This document shows, piece by piece, positions 63,212 through 64,000 of a stretch of DNA of 64,000 nucleotides. Under the pieces are notes generated by a model, which was not told the DNA's origin, did no database searches, and saw only the letters and a program-made list of their open reading frames with translations. Source of the stretch: Geodermatophilus obscurus (lineage in GTDB: Bacteria; Actinomycetota; Actinomycetes; Mycobacteriales; Geodermatophilaceae); the NCBI RefSeq assembly GCF_900143215.1, contig NZ_FRDM01000005.1, positions 124,001 through 188,000 on the forward strand. The letters run 5' to 3'. Numbering within the stretch: position 1 is the first letter of the stretch; every line of letters begins with the position of its first letter. The position numbers were made by a program, and so were the translations under genes.

Positions 63212-64000
63212 CGGCGGTGATCCGCACCCGGGGCCTGGTCAAGCGCTACGGCCGGCTGCGCGCGGTCGACGGCATCGACCTCGACGTCCGCGTCGGCGAC
63301 GTCTACGGCTTCCTCGGCGCCAACGGCTCGGGCAAGACGACGACGGTGCGGATGCTGCTGGGCCTGGTGCTGCCCACCGCCGGCGAGGTCGAGCTGCTGG
63401 GCGAGCGGATGCCGCGCGCCGGCCGCCGGGTGCTGCCCCGCGTCGGCGCACTGGTCGAGGGGCCGGCGCACCACGGGCACCTGTCCGGCCGGGCCAACCT
63501 CGCACTGATCGACGCAGCCGGCCCGGGCGGCTCCCGGCGCACCCGCCGGGCGCGGATCGAGGAGGTGCTCGAGCAGGTGGGCCTCGGCGGCATCGACCGG
63601 CGGCCGGTGCGCGCCTACTCCCTCGGCATGCGGCAGCGGCTGGGGCTGGCCGCCGCGCTGCTGCGCCGTCCCGAGCTGCTGGTGCTCGACGAGCCGACCA
63701 ACGGCCTGGACCCGCAGGGCATCCGCGAGATCCGGGACCTGCTGCTCGAGCTGCACCGCGGCGGGACGACGGTGTTCCTCTCCAGCCACCTGCTGGCCGA
63801 GGTCGAGCAGCTGTGCACCCGGGTCGGCGTGCTCGACCGCGGCCGGCTGGTGTTGCAGGACGAGCTGGCCGGGCTGACCGCGCCCACCGGCGCGACGGTG
63901 GTGGACACCCCGGCCGCCGACCGGGTGCGGGCGGTGCTCGACGGGCGGGTGCTCGGGGTCCAGGGCTCGCGGGTGGTGGTGCGCGGCGCGGACCCGGCCG
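63208..64000 (+). CDS. ABC transporter ATP-binding protein (partial, C-terminus off the window)
   Basis: About 264 codons visible. Walker A GANGSGKTTTVRM, Q-loop region VGALVEGPAHHGHLSG, signature YSLGMRQRL in place of LSGGQ, Walker B LLVLDEPTNGLDPQG, and switch His in FLSSHLLAEVEQLC. The CcmA/bacitracin/drug-export (DRA) subfamily is likely. GTG 63208 overlaps the upstream stop. The permease should follow beyond 64000. Confidence 0.93.
   Translation, partial: MTAVIRTRGLVKRYGRLRAVDGIDLDVRVGDVYGFLGANGSGKTTTVRMLLGLVLPTAGEVELLGERMPRAGRRVLPRVGALVEGPAHHGHLSGRANLALIDAAGPGGSRRTRRARIEEVLEQVGLGGIDRRPVRAYSLGMRQRLGLAAALLRRPELLVLDEPTNGLDPQGIREIRDLLLELHRGGTTVFLSSHLLAEVEQLCTRVGVLDRGRLVLQDELAGLTAPTGATVVDTPAADRVRAVLDGRVLGVQGSRVVVRGADPA

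Overview
The window is very G+C-rich (by eye around three quarters) with many GTG starts, genes packed end to end, and leaderless promoters of the TANNNT type. The gene set is actinobacterial: an aa3/bc1 respiratory branch, PimB-like and FadD15-like enzymes, class II DAHP synthase, PknL, split CrtYc/CrtYd lycopene cyclase and a c-di-AMP riboswitch over an NlpC/P60 gene. The best guess is a pigmented member of the Geodermatophilaceae (Blastococcus/Geodermatophilus/Modestobacter type); this is inference from gene content and style, not a database match. From memory, the gene order follows the M. tuberculosis block from about Rv2216 down to Rv2172c, so most of this is vertically inherited core chromosome rather than a mobile island. 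I saw no tRNA, rRNA, CRISPR array, IS element or prophage.

Layout. 1-3.1 kb: an FAD amine-oxidase-like protein (cut by the window edge) divergent from a membrane Ser/Thr kinase. 3.1-7.4 kb: TIGR01777 epimerase, then the 2-oxoacid dehydrogenase E2 and E3 subunits. 7.5-10.8 kb: a small conserved protein, leucyl aminopeptidase and GcvT. 10.8-15.3 kb: an envelope-protein cluster (YihY, DUF4235, DUF3618, holin-like), an aldo/keto reductase and a DUF3043 protein. 15.4-18.6 kb: ErpA, asparagine synthase and two small membrane proteins. 18.8-25.2 kb: ctaC-ctaF facing ctaE-qcrC-qcrA-qcrB, the cytochrome aa3/bc1 system. 25.3-29.1 kb: receiver-like protein, TrpD, stand-alone Lrp ligand domain, DEDDh exonuclease/GIY-YIG fusion. 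29.2-35.4 kb: two cell-wall NlpC/P60 proteins (one probably catalytically dead but fused to a D,D-carboxypeptidase domain), an M48 protease and a PimB-type mannosyltransferase. 35.5-43 kb: acyl-CoA synthetase, SRPBCC protein, ArsA-like ATPase, ROK glucokinase, acyltransferase, 3'-5' exoribonuclease. 43-49.7 kb: a paired HTH regulator system with a palindromic operator, NmrA-like oxidoreductase, phosphofructokinase with a pyrophosphate-type active site, DAHP synthase, threonine aldolase, endonuclease IV. 49.7-58.2 kb: PASTA kinase PknL, GlyA, a small HTH protein of the Rv2175c type, and carotenoid genes (crtYc-crtYd facing crtE-crtI-crtB). 58.3-64 kb: MTHFR, two unknown proteins, DUF808 membrane protein, a LolA/RseB-like exported protein and an ABC ATPase cut by the right edge.

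The least explained material is non-coding. A family of about eleven GC-rich inverted-repeat elements sits directly on stop codons (core GGACCCCGTCC ... CTCGCAAGCTCG ... GGACGGGG), and a separate element built on the palindrome GATCAGGGNCCCTGATC occurs twice. At least seventeen genes carry a TANNNT hexamer exactly 6-8 nt before the start codon.
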